A DNA stretch of 64,000 bases from Eunapius fragilis (Eukaryota; Porifera; Demospongiae; Spongillida; Spongillidae): positions 692,693-756,692 of the forward strand of contig OY811982.1 in NCBI GenBank assembly GCA_963681505.1, read 5' to 3'. Positions 41,244 to 50,900 of the stretch are shown here, piece by piece. How positions within the stretch are numbered: the first letter of the stretch is position 1; every line of letters begins with the position of its first letter. The notes under the pieces were generated by a model. It did no database searches, was not told the origin of the DNA, and worked only from the letters and a program-made list of their open reading frames with translations. The position numbers and the translations under genes are program-made.

Positions 41244-42120
41244 CTAATCACCATCACAAGTATCAGTTTTGGAATTTAGTGTTGCACGAAGGGCCTTCTT
41301 TTTTTGCAGTAGAACTTTCTGTTCTTGTTTGTACTGCTCCACCCATCCACTAACATACGCGAATCCTCTCACAGTTATCCACATCTTTGTGATATTTTGC
41401 AGTAGTGTCAATTCATGTTCTTGTGCAACCTCTGATGCTGCTATGCTCCAATAAAATAGAACATCCTCATTAGATATTATTGCATCATAAAGTCTTTCAA
41501 AATTGATTGTTTCTGACCTGGAACTCTTACTTTTCAACAAACTCCTAACTTCCTCTTCCATAGCATAGAAAACTGAGTATACATTATTCTTAATTTGCCA
41601 CAGTCCTCCACGATCAATAGACTCTATCCAAATGGAAGACTGTTTACTCACATCTTCATCATCACTGTCTTTTTGAAGTAGTTCCATACTGAATACAAGT
41701 TCTTGTTGCTTTGAAGTCCTAAATTTTTTGGCAACTTGTTTGCAAACATATCCAGCTGCATAACGCATTGCATTCTCCTCCATTGTGCTTAAAGGCTCAC
41801 CATCTGTGTGGCTATCCTCTGTTCTTATAATTTCCGTTCGTCTGTGTAAAAGTGATTTAAACATGATAGATGTCAAGCGTTGGAAGACGATTGGACTAAC
41901 TGTGATACTTGAAAAGTGTCGAAATAGTCCTCTCCATCTATCTAGAAATTCATCAGAAATGCGAAACGCATGAAATGATGTCCACATCTTTTCCCGTCCA
42001 GCACAAAACCTTTTCTTGTTCGTAAGGCAGCTTACAATACTGACAAGTCGATCACGCAACCAGGTCCATCGCCTCTTTCGATTCTTCGTTCAATAACCAA
42101 GTCTTCAATCCACTCACGGC
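41244..42120 (-). CDS. Putative transposase C-terminal part of the TIR transposon
   Basis: A 270-codon minus-strand frame begins near 42059 with RDRLVSIVSCLTNKKRF and stops at 41244. Features include ENAMRYAAGYVCKQVAKKF, ITKMWITVRGFAYVSGWVEQ and a basic KQEQKVLLQKKKALRATL end. Similar 'YAAGYV.K' and 'VRGFA..S' stretches occur in multicopy uncharacterised proteins of sponges and cnidarians as I remember them. A part upstream (about 42120-42050) is open in another frame (REWIEDLVIERRIERG), so an intron or frameshift precedes. No DDE triad is recognisable here; the catalytic part may be deleted. Confidence 0.45.
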
Positions 42121-42402
42121 TCTTCTGGCGTCATCCGCTGTTGCAGAGGTAATGTCGTCCTGCAGTAGAAGGTCTATGGCCATTTTAACGTCATCTAGAA
42201 GAAACAGACGTAATTACCACATAGAAGTAGCTAATGTAGCTTGCCTAACCGCTCAAACGAACCTTCCCCAAAATCTCGCCGCGCATCCATGCCCTGTATA
42301 CGTACAAAAAACTGGGTACGAGCACCTGCAAGGAGTGTAGGTGTTAATTGGTGTTCACGTGCGCCGTTTCCAATCCATCTACTAAAATATCTATGCTAAG
42401 GC

Positions 42403-42640
42403 GTATCGTCTGATTAGTGATGATACTGGAAAGATTATTGTTTGTCGAGACGTCATTTTTAATGAGTCTGATTTTCAGTATGATTCAACAACTGGTACTG
42501 TAGGAGCAGATGAGGGAATTACTTCAAAGAGAGATGAAGTAGTAATTCAAGAGATACCTAAGGAAGTGGAATGGCCTGCACAAGGTCAAGAAGAGGTGGA
42601 GTTAGAGCAGGAGCAACAGGAGCAGGAAGAAGCTGAATAA
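42403..42640 (+). pseudogene. Copia Pol linker between integrase and RT
   Basis: After the TIR transposon the Copia frame continues with YRLISDDTGKIIVCRDVIFN, then an acidic Glu/Gln-rich stretch, and stops at 42638-42640. This is the variable linker that precedes the Copia reverse transcriptase. Confidence 0.8.
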
Positions 42641-42658
42641 AGTCGCTAGCCTAGGAGA

Positions 42659-43552
42659 ATGAGAATTGCACCAACCAGGTATGGAATTTATGTTGGTACC
42701 ATTCTGATGACACAATTAGAGGAGCCACAAAGCATCACAGAGGCACTGGAGAGTGATTTATCAGAGCAATGGAGAGAAGCAGCAGATTCAAAGTACCAGT
42801 CACTTATGCAGAATGAGACGTGGGAACATGTGGAATTACCTAAAGGATGTAAACCTGTTGGATGCAAGTGGGTATTCAAGGCAAAACGAGGAAGTGATGG
42901 CAAAGTTGAACGATTTAAAGCTCGACTTGTAACAAAAGGATTTACTCAAAAACATGGAATAGATTATGATGAAACCTTTTCACCTGTTGTTCGTTTTACA
43001 TCTGTTCGTACACTACTAGCATTTGCTGTTCAAAATGGAATGATGGTACATCAGATGGATGTAGTCACTGCATTCTTAAACGAAACACTAGATGAAGAGA
43101 TCTATATGGAACAACCACCTGGATATATCAAGAAAGGAGAGGAACATTTGGTGTGCAAACTCAAGAAGTCAATCTATGGATTGAAACAGTCACCTAGATG
43201 CTGGAACAAGGTCTTCAATGAGTATATGACATCCCTTAGCTATGATCAATGTGCAGCTGATCCTTGTGTGTTAGTCAGGATTGAAGGAACTGAAATCACA
43301 ATAATTGCTGTGTATGTTGATGACTTAATCATCATTGCAAAGAATCCAGAAACAATGGAAAGGATTAAAGACAGTCTGGCAGAGCGATTCAAGATGAAAG
43401 ATCTTGGAAAACTTCACTACTGTCTGGGGATCAACATCGAGTACGATGAAAACAAAAGGTGTTTATGGATGCATCAAAGGCCGTATATTCAGTCATTGTT
43501 GGAAAGGTATCGACTGACAGAAGCAAAATCGATCATCTTCTACTCCAGCTAA
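42659..43552 (+). pseudogene. Copia reverse transcriptase
   Basis: The 297-codon frame has WREAADSKYQSLMQNETWEH, KPVGCKWVFKAKRGSDGKVE, FKARLVTKGFTQKHGIDYDE, TFSPVVRFTSVRTLLAFAVQ, QMDVVTAFLNETLDEEIYME, SIYGLKQSPRCWNK and VYVDDLIII (YVDD catalytic box). These are all hallmark blocks of Copia RT. It ends one frame away from the RNase H part, near 43550. Reverse transcription of element RNA would be its role, but upstream stops make expression unlikely. Confidence 0.93.
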
Positions 43553-43559
43553 TATCAAT

Positions 43560-44282
43560 GTGAAGCTAGTCAAGGATGACGGAGCTGCTAAATTAGCTGA
43601 CCCAGTGTACTACCAATCAATGGTAGGGAGTTTGCTTTATGCAGCTATTGCTACCAGACCTGACATAGCCCAAGCAGTGGGAGCTGTGTCTAAGTATAAT
43701 TCATGTCCTACAGAAACTCATCTAACAGGAGTAAAACTTATTCTTCGTTATCTTAAAGGAACAATTAATCTTGGACTGAAATTTGAGAAAACGGCTGGTA
43801 ACAGTATAATTATTGGATTCTCAGATGCTGATTGGGCAGGAGATTTGGACAATCGTCACTCCACTTCAGGTAATTTATTTGTAATGTCTGGAGGAGCTAT
43901 CAGCTGGCTTAGCAAGAAGCAACCAGTAGTTGCACTGTCAACCACTGAGGCAGAGTATGTGGCACTTGGGGCAGCCATGCAAGAGGTTGTTTGGTTAAGG
44001 AGACTATTATCGGATATCAAAGCCTCACCAAAAATGCCAACTTTCATCAGTGAGGATAACCAAGGCACTATTGCTATTGCAAGAAATCCAGTGTACCTTG
44101 CACGTAAAAAACACATTGACATTAAATACCACTATGTTCGTGAGGCCTTGACCGATGGAGTCATTGATTTGGTGTACTGCCCTACACAGCAGATGACAGC
44201 AGACATACTGACAAAACCGCTATCACGTGATCGATATGAAACTCTTCGGCACGAAATGGGACTGAAGGATTTACCACAGTAG
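43560..44282 (+). pseudogene. Copia RNase H
   Basis: This 240-codon frame reads SMVGSLLYAAIATRPDIAQA, IIIGFSDADWAGDLDNRHST, SWLSKKQPVVALSTTEAEYV, KKHIDIKYHYVREAL and MTADILTKPL. These are the Copia RNase H blocks, including the catalytic D, E and D. The stop is at 44280-44282. A purine-rich tract 'aaagtgggag' (44296-44305) directly follows, as expected before a 3' LTR. Confidence 0.93.
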
Positions 44283-44305
44283 CGACAAGTCAATTAAAGT
44301 GGGAG

Positions 44306-44468
44306 TGTTGTGATACGTATAAATTGATTTAATTTTCTTGTAGTTATTAATACTTGTTGAGTTAGTACTTTGTTGTATTAACCTAGCTGTGTACGCATAT
44401 ACCTGAGTTGGAGATTTCAGTTTATCTCGTATAGCTCTGCGATCTTTATTAAGCTGGTCAAAACAACA
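44306..44468 (+). repeat. Copia 3' LTR (about 163 bp)
   Basis: It starts TGTTGTGATACG right after the polypurine tract and ends CAAAACAACA, so the termini are TGTTGT...ACAACA. No second copy is in the window to confirm the borders. Confidence 0.6.
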
Positions 44469-44560
44469 GGTAAGTCTATTTTAGCCTATACATGGCATAA
44501 TCAGGCTACGCTATAAAGCAATGATACATGTACATGAATACTCACGCTCTATACATGCAG

Positions 44561-44975
44561 CTGTACTTTGCACCTACCGGAAATCAATGAAGCGTGCTCT
44601 CACGGAGGAGAGGCAGAAGAAAGTCAGCAGAAGAGCACGCCAGCAAAGGGTAAGTAGTCTATAACCTCAGTTGGCTTGCATTGATTGCAGTTTACATCAA
44701 GCTTTGGGAACGACGGTCGAAAGTTGTCAGCTGATGAAGAGGCTGCGTGGAAAACACTCTGTCCCGCAGCAATGTCAGAAGAGGAGTGCGAGGAAGATGG
44801 CAGAATCTCTAGAAGAAGACCAAGCTGGAGATCTGATAAATTGAACGAATGGATGAACGAGCTTGATGCTAGAGGCAATGAAAAGGGGGAAATGGCAAGA
44901 AAAGAGAGGAACCTTGGCACCCCCCTGGAACTTCCAGCTCCCAGCTGTGTGCAGCCATGGATGATGATTAAATAA
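44561..44975 (+). CDS. 3' exons of an unidentified gene, perhaps the one split by the Copia element
   Basis: Exon a (44561-44649) has acceptor 'acatgcag' and donor gtaagt, and encodes KRALTEERQKKVSRRARQQR. Exon b (44691-44975) has acceptor 'gattgcag' and a stop at 44973-44975. It encodes LSADEEAAWKTLCPAAMSEE, RRPSWRSDKLNEWMNELDAR and LGTPLELPAPS. 'MS-EE...' followed by 'RPSWRS-KLN' is a pattern I recall from accessory proteins of metazoan DNA transposons. The 5' exons at 32.2-33.0 kb encode the coiled-coil part that usually precedes it, so one gene with a Copia element in an intron is plausible. Confidence 0.45.
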
Positions 44976-45320
44976 TAACTCTGCGTACATTTTAAATTGT
45001 ATACATGTGATTTATTAATTTATGTAACTCCTAGTATGTCAATTTCGTGACCAGGGAGGAGCGGTTTCGAACACGATAACGTTTACAAAGTCGTGAACAA
45101 ACGAGGAATACTATATGGTTAAACGGAAATATTCAAGATTATGCATGACGTAAGCATATCAGAACACTCCTGTTATCCATGCTTACTTTCCACCTGTTAT
45201 CCAACGGTATAGCGCATATCTGTCTCCATCCATCCTGTTATCCACCTGTGTATATACAAGAGCGTAAAACACGTGTAAACTAAACGAATACACTCGTTTT
45301 ACGCAGTTGGATAACAACCC
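44976..45320. other. No gene recognised
   Basis: AT-rich. 'ctgttatccacctgtgtat' and related 'cctgttatcca' pieces repeat three to four times between 45170 and 45250. Confidence 0.4.
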
Positions 45321-45324
45321 TTTT

Positions 45325-45731
45325 AGCACAGTGCAATACTCATGGACTGCAATGGCCCAACAACATTCTGCCTTCTGCTCCCCACTGGTGAAGTGATAAG
45401 TAATCTCATCTTGCTTGTATGGTTTTAACAAATAAAGGTACAACCTTTCATTTACAAGCAATCACTCTGCATGGGTATGCACCATTTCTATGACAAATAG
45501 CATGGAGATGTGTATTTATTGCAGTTAGTGCAGGCACAAGCAAAGGAGTTACATAAGATACGTGCTGGCCCTGTTCGTGTGAGGATAAGTTAAGACGTGG
45601 TTCACTGAACTACCCAACAAGGGTATGTTCTCTTTGAAAACTTCACTACTGACATCTTGCCACTCAGCAATATAAGCACCAAACGTTTCATGCAATATTT
45701 ATGAATATATCTGCACCCACTTCCAAGGGTG

Positions 45732-45763
<32 letters not shown>

Positions 45764-46460
45764 GTGAGTGTACATGTGTGTGTGCATGTGTGTGTTTGCA
45801 TGTGTGTGTGTGTGGGTGTATGTGTGTTGCTCATGTGAGTGTATATATATGTGTGCGCATGTTCAGGGTCATCACCTCAGCTGCCAGGGAGAGTCCTGTT
45901 GGCAGCCAACTTAATGTCCCAAGAGGAAGGCTGTCTATATGCCTGAAACCATCCTAGCGTAAGAGAATGCACTCAGGAAAACCCTACCATAATGTTGTCA
46001 TTCTGTCATGTACTTTGCATGCATCAAAATTAAAACAATAATACATTGTAATTATAGGCATTAAAAGAAACTGATGTATATGTTAGTTGTTGCAGTTGTA
46101 AGATACCTTTTTGGTGGAGTTATTTAACTACCAGCTGCTCATGCATTTGCCCTAGAGAGTTCTCATCCATACCAAGACATTTGAGATGTTTTTGTACCTG
46201 GTTGTGATGGACGGATAATACATTAAAGAACATCTCATCTCTTCGCTATGTGATCATGATGCAAACTAACTGTTGCAATGTTAAGGATGATGATGGCAAT
46301 CATGCTGCCCACCATTTGGTGATGGATGACCTGCCTGAGTTTAGCCAGGTAAAGATCCATGGAAAATCTTGGCCAAAGTAGGAGATATGGGTATGGCCAG
46401 GCATTATAGCTCGGCAGGGTACTCAAAATTTCTGGTATCCTTGACCTACACATCCTGAAA
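45325..46460 (-). repeat. Interspersed repeat, copy 2 (inverted relative to 13.2-14.0 kb)
   Basis: The minus strand matches 13190-13990 in the two blocks described there. An extra segment (about 45730-46095), including a GT microsatellite, separates the blocks in this copy. The short frame ending KMSVVKFSKRTYPCWVVQ (45602-45664) is conserved with copy 1. Confidence 0.75.
45729..45835. repeat. (GT)n-rich microsatellite
   Basis: Interrupted GT units. The Cys/Val-rich ORF over it is a repeat artefact. Confidence 0.9.
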
Positions 46461-47035
46461 CACAGTACAGAAGTGCATTACATGTGTGGTAAAACCTAAA
46501 TGTTTTTATCCCTGCACTTCTGATTACATATAATTTAAAACTGCCTTGCTAAAGGATGCTTGTGAGTACCTGTCTGTTATGCAATCTGAATGACGTTAAT
46601 GTGATGTAGGGACCTTGCAACAGTTCCACGCATCACGGTTGCAGAGGAGGCTATTCAATGCTCATTCCTCTGCCTGCCTTCTGAAAACAGGATGATGCTA
46701 TCTCCTGTTCAGTAGTAGGATCCATCAGATAAAAGCACATTTAAATATTAGCATCCCCATGATTGTGGATGGAACAGTAGTTACCGTGGTCCCAGATAGG
46801 TCCAATGAGGTATTTATGACCAACCTCACCACTTTGGCTGTCACATCATAAGAGAACCAGGTACACTTGAGGAGGCACACAAAGCAAATTTCTCTCCCTA
46901 CAGTGTATGCAAGATTAGAAGTTTGCTTATACAATTAAAAAAATACATGCATTGCATTATAGAAAATGTCTGTACACAGCTGCCTAAAATATAGCAAATA
47001 GACACCTCAATACTTCGCCAGTCAGCTACAATACA
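46461..47035. other. Downstream flank of the kinase gene; one open segment of unknown nature
   Basis: On the plus strand 46750-46850 encodes IVDGTVVTVVPDRSNEVFMT and NLTTLAVTS. On the minus strand 46725-46934 is open for 69 codons. Neither is recognised. Nothing else is seen. Confidence 0.3.
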
Positions 47036-47041
47036 TTTATT
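47036..47041 (-). terminator. Poly(A) signal AATAAA of the kinase gene
   Basis: On the minus strand AATAAA lies 34 bases after the TAA stop at 47075-47077. Confidence 0.6.
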
Positions 47042-47074
47042 TACTATTACTACTACTAAGTATAGCTATTTCAA

Positions 47075-47693
47075 TTAATTCTGGTATTCGTATTCGCTTT
47101 CATTCTTCACCACTCCACCATGCTGTACATTTGGAACCATGTACTCCTGTGTTTTCTCTGTGGCCACTCCCATCTTCGTGTCATCGCTAACAGGATGCTG
47201 AATGTAACAAAACAATTATAAAAACATTAGAACTGAATAGAAATAAGTGCTTCTCAATTTCTAAATCTGTGTGACACTTACTTGTTAGAATTGCTAATCA
47301 GCGCCGGAAAATAAAATAACACTTATTTTACATGCATGCCCTTATCGTAATTACATGCTATAGTTGGATTTATTTATCTTGAATGTTCATGCTGAATTCT
47401 TAATGTTAAATCGACAGACCATAGCAATTCTCGAGGAGCCATCTAAACAGATTTAGCAACACGTGGGCAGGTAGCATTTTGCATCGATATATTGTATACT
47501 ATACACAATTGTTTACGAGTAGACTGTGATTTAACAGTAATACGTTGTTTGCTAACTCTGATTTAAGTATACATGTTTATTGATCAGAGTATGCTATGCA
47601 GATTATGCTATACATACTTACCAGCTCCGTAGAAATGAGATTGTATGCATCACAACCGAACGTTTCAATTCTATCCACTTCTGTATCAGTAAC
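47075..47693 (-). CDS. Kinase gene exons 23-24: cytoplasmic tail with SH2-docking-like tyrosines
   Basis: Exon 23 reads [20 protein letters not shown] and STEL. Exon 24 runs from [12 protein letters not shown] to the stop at 47075-47077. Tail tyrosines are in [14 protein letters not shown] and EYEYQN. The last is a Y-x-N motif that resembles a Grb2-type SH2 site. That is inference from motif alone. Confidence 0.75.
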
Positions 47694-47864
47694 CTACAAA
47701 GCACATACAGGGAAACAAAATCATAATAACCACAGATAGCCTGTGTGTGACAATAATGGGCATGTATACGAGGCTGCATGCATCTCTGCACAGGCTATAT
47801 TGGCTCACTGTATAGATAGAAAAAAGGAACAATGATGGGCCTACATGGTGTGTCATAGAAATAA

Positions 47865-47911
<47 letters not shown>

Positions 47912-50900
47912 TTCTAAGCCTCACATTAGAAAAGTCATGCCCCAAAAGTAAAGTGATCTATCATTCTGAGCACAACAGTGGTGGAAGCTGTGACAATGAC
48001 CACCTAATTCTCATAATACCAAAGACTAATCTATATATCCAGCCTATCAGAGCACAACAGAGTGGTGGAACCACCCAGTGCCTGAAGTGAAAGTACCAAA
48101 GGCTTCTTTTCACCTGTACTGGTTGTGTAATCTCATCCTGTGTAGGTGGTACATGTATATTGGATGTGTCAGCTGCTGACACATCAAGATATCCCTCCAT
48201 TATGTGTAAAGCCTTTGAGATGGTAGAGCCAATCTTGGTGAATGATGGTCTGTCCTCAGGGTCAGAATCCCAACACTTTAACATCAGTGAATACCTGAAA
48301 GGGCACAGCTCATGGTGAAGTGTGTGTGTGTATGTGTGGGTGCGAGTGTGTGTGCTAACATTGTATCAGAACAAGCTGCATTTTCAGGCTTCTCCAGTCT
48401 CCTTCCTCTCGCTAGAAACTTTGGTAGTTCACTTGGGTCCACACCAGGGTAGGGGATTTTGCCACATGTGAATATCTCCCAGCATGTCACACCAAATGAC
48501 CACTAGAAATATGAAAATGAAAATGCACAAAGGAACACATGCATATGTATGTGTGTTCCCATAGCTTGTATAAGTACCAATGCCTGAAAAACCTACCACA
48601 TCAGTCTTCTCATTGAAAACTCCATCACGAAAACTCTCTGGGGCCAGCCATTTGAATGGTAGTCTCACCCCTGAGGATCCCTTGTCCAGTCTGAAGTACC
48701 CTGCCCTGTACACATCTTCTGACAGACCAAAGTCTCCCACTTTAAGTACCCCATCTCCATCAATCCTGTACAAACCTCCATTACTACTATTACCATCACA
48801 CATCATCACTCCCTCACATGCAGTTTCTTGCTGCTAGGTCTCTGTGTACAAACTTCTTCTCAGCAAGGTATTCCATTCCCTGTGTTATCTCATAACACAT
48901 CTTCATTAAGAGCTTCTGGGATGTGTGGAGCTGTGTAGATAAAAATGATCAGACTGATGTGGTACATGCATGTACAAAAGAGACAATCTCACTGTTTTTT
49001 CATCTGCTGCTTCAGAAATTAGAAGGGTAAATCTGTTGTTCTTGAGGTACGAGAGAAGACTTCCATTAGCCATGATGGGCATCACCATAGAGGGAGTGTG
49101 ATTGGCATCAAAGGACACTCCTATCAGGGTCATCACATGGGGGTGGTGGAAGTCTTGCATCTTCAGGATTTCACCCATCATACTGGATAGGTCATTCATT
49201 GTGAAGAGACCTAAAGAAGGGGCACTTCATCTGATGAAGGAAGCATTACCCCCAAAGATGTTACCTTTCAAGGTTTTGACAGCCACCAGTTGAGGTTCAG
49301 CCAGTGTGTTCACCTGAAGGAGATGTGCTCTATACACCACTCCAAATTCACCTTTTACATGGCATATGGAATTATGTGGGGAAGAACATCACATTAAGAA
49401 CAGTGTGGGGAGAAATGTCACATGAAAGATAGGGCAGGTTGAGTTACCTTCTCCAATGGTATTCAGAACATGGATCTGATCACTGGAGATGATGGTCCCT
49501 GTGTACTGACTCAGGAAATCTGTAACAGCATGACCACTAACAGCTGGTGATGGGTCCCCTGCAATTGAAAGAAATGTACATGTACTTTATAATGCAAGAC
49601 ACTATAACTGTATGATCTTGATATGTATTGGCTACATGTATATATAAGTTCCATCACAAACCAGGTAGATGGTGTAAATCAGCACAACATCTAGTTATTA
49701 AAAGATGGGACGAACAAATTTAATCCCTACAGCATTCAATCACTATACCTCAACGTTGTATCTATAGAGTGGCACACAATATACATCACAACCTGGTTGA
49801 ATGAACAATACAACTAAACACACTTTATTATTCTACATTGTATATGATGGGTAAAGATGGCCCTTGAGATGGGTGAAGTTTAGCCTGCCACAAATTTCAC
49901 CCAAGACTTGGTTCTTGTTGCATGAATTATGACGCATTCTATTGATTAAATAAACAACCTAACAGACCAACTACATAATTACATTGAACATATAAAATTA
50001 CAACATGAGTGTGTTTAGACAGCATTACTCCTTGTCATACTGATGATGTAGGGGCTGTCCCTGCCCAGTGGTTAGTATAATATACTAGGATTGGTTATAG
50101 TTCACAGAAAAAAAAACATATTACACTTACACACACATATGCACACACAATTGCACAAAAACACATGCACACATCGACTCATAAACAAACATACACACAT
50201 GCTTACCTCTCTTGTTTTCTTCAGCCAGTGTCTTCATCTGCATCATCAGAACATCCACCTGACTCTTCATCACAGATTCCCTTCTAAAGGCCACCGAAAT
50301 GACAGCCAAAATGAGGAGACCAAGAAAGACTGCACCCCCCACCACACCTCCTGCCACCTTGGCTACTGGAAACTGTGATGCAGTACTTGTCACAAATGTG
50401 ATACTGCCAGGTGTATAGGACAGATATCTGCCCACTGATACCACTACCTGAGGAGAGCAAGGAAACATGTATGTGCACACAACACACACATACACAGATG
50501 AATTAATTGATGTTTGGTTGCACAGCTGTTCTAGGCCAAACCTTGCCATTAGATGGTGTTTGTCTAGGGGAATCAGTGGACATTGCAGAGAGGTTTTGGG
50601 GAGGCTGACAGGATAGAACCTGCAGGAACATAAAGAGTAGCATGGGTCTGGGCACTAGGTCATATAAGGCCCCTCACAGTATCAGTAGTAGTTCCCAGGG
50701 CGATTGTATATCTCTCTCCTCCAACTGTCACCATTATCTCAGAGAGGACATCAACACTCATGATATTCATACCCTGACATTAGGGGATCACATGACCCTC
50801 ACTTATATCACTTTATGGCTACCATGATTCTTACATTGATTCTGATGATCTTAACTGAACCAATCGTTTGGGTGAGATCATCTATATTGATTGATGTGAA

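Larger units (their letters stand above)
40196..42395. mobile_element. Unclassified TIR transposon, 2.2 kb, 41-bp perfect TIRs, 7-bp target duplication
   Basis: The left TIR (40196-40236) begins CATAGATATTTTAGTAGATG. The right TIR (42355-42395) is its exact reverse complement over 41 bp. The host sequence CTAAGGC is duplicated (40189-40195 and 42396-42402). Removal restores the Copia frame. Two divergent coding regions are inside. The 7-bp duplication and the protein do not match any superfamily I can name with confidence. Perfect TIRs imply recent activity. Confidence 0.85.
33126..44468 (+). mobile_element. Ty1/Copia retrotransposon, 5'-truncated, carrying two nested insertions
   Basis: The order Gag (UBN2 type, zinc knuckle), protease, integrase, RT, RNase H and 3' LTR is the Copia order. 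The body is interrupted by a Gypsy element (34949-40092) and by a TIR transposon (40196-42395). Each interruption has a target duplication, and the Copia frame resumes at the far side. I find no 5' LTR upstream of 33126, so the left end is truncated or rearranged. Several frameshifts in the coding region show it was already decaying. Confidence 0.85.
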
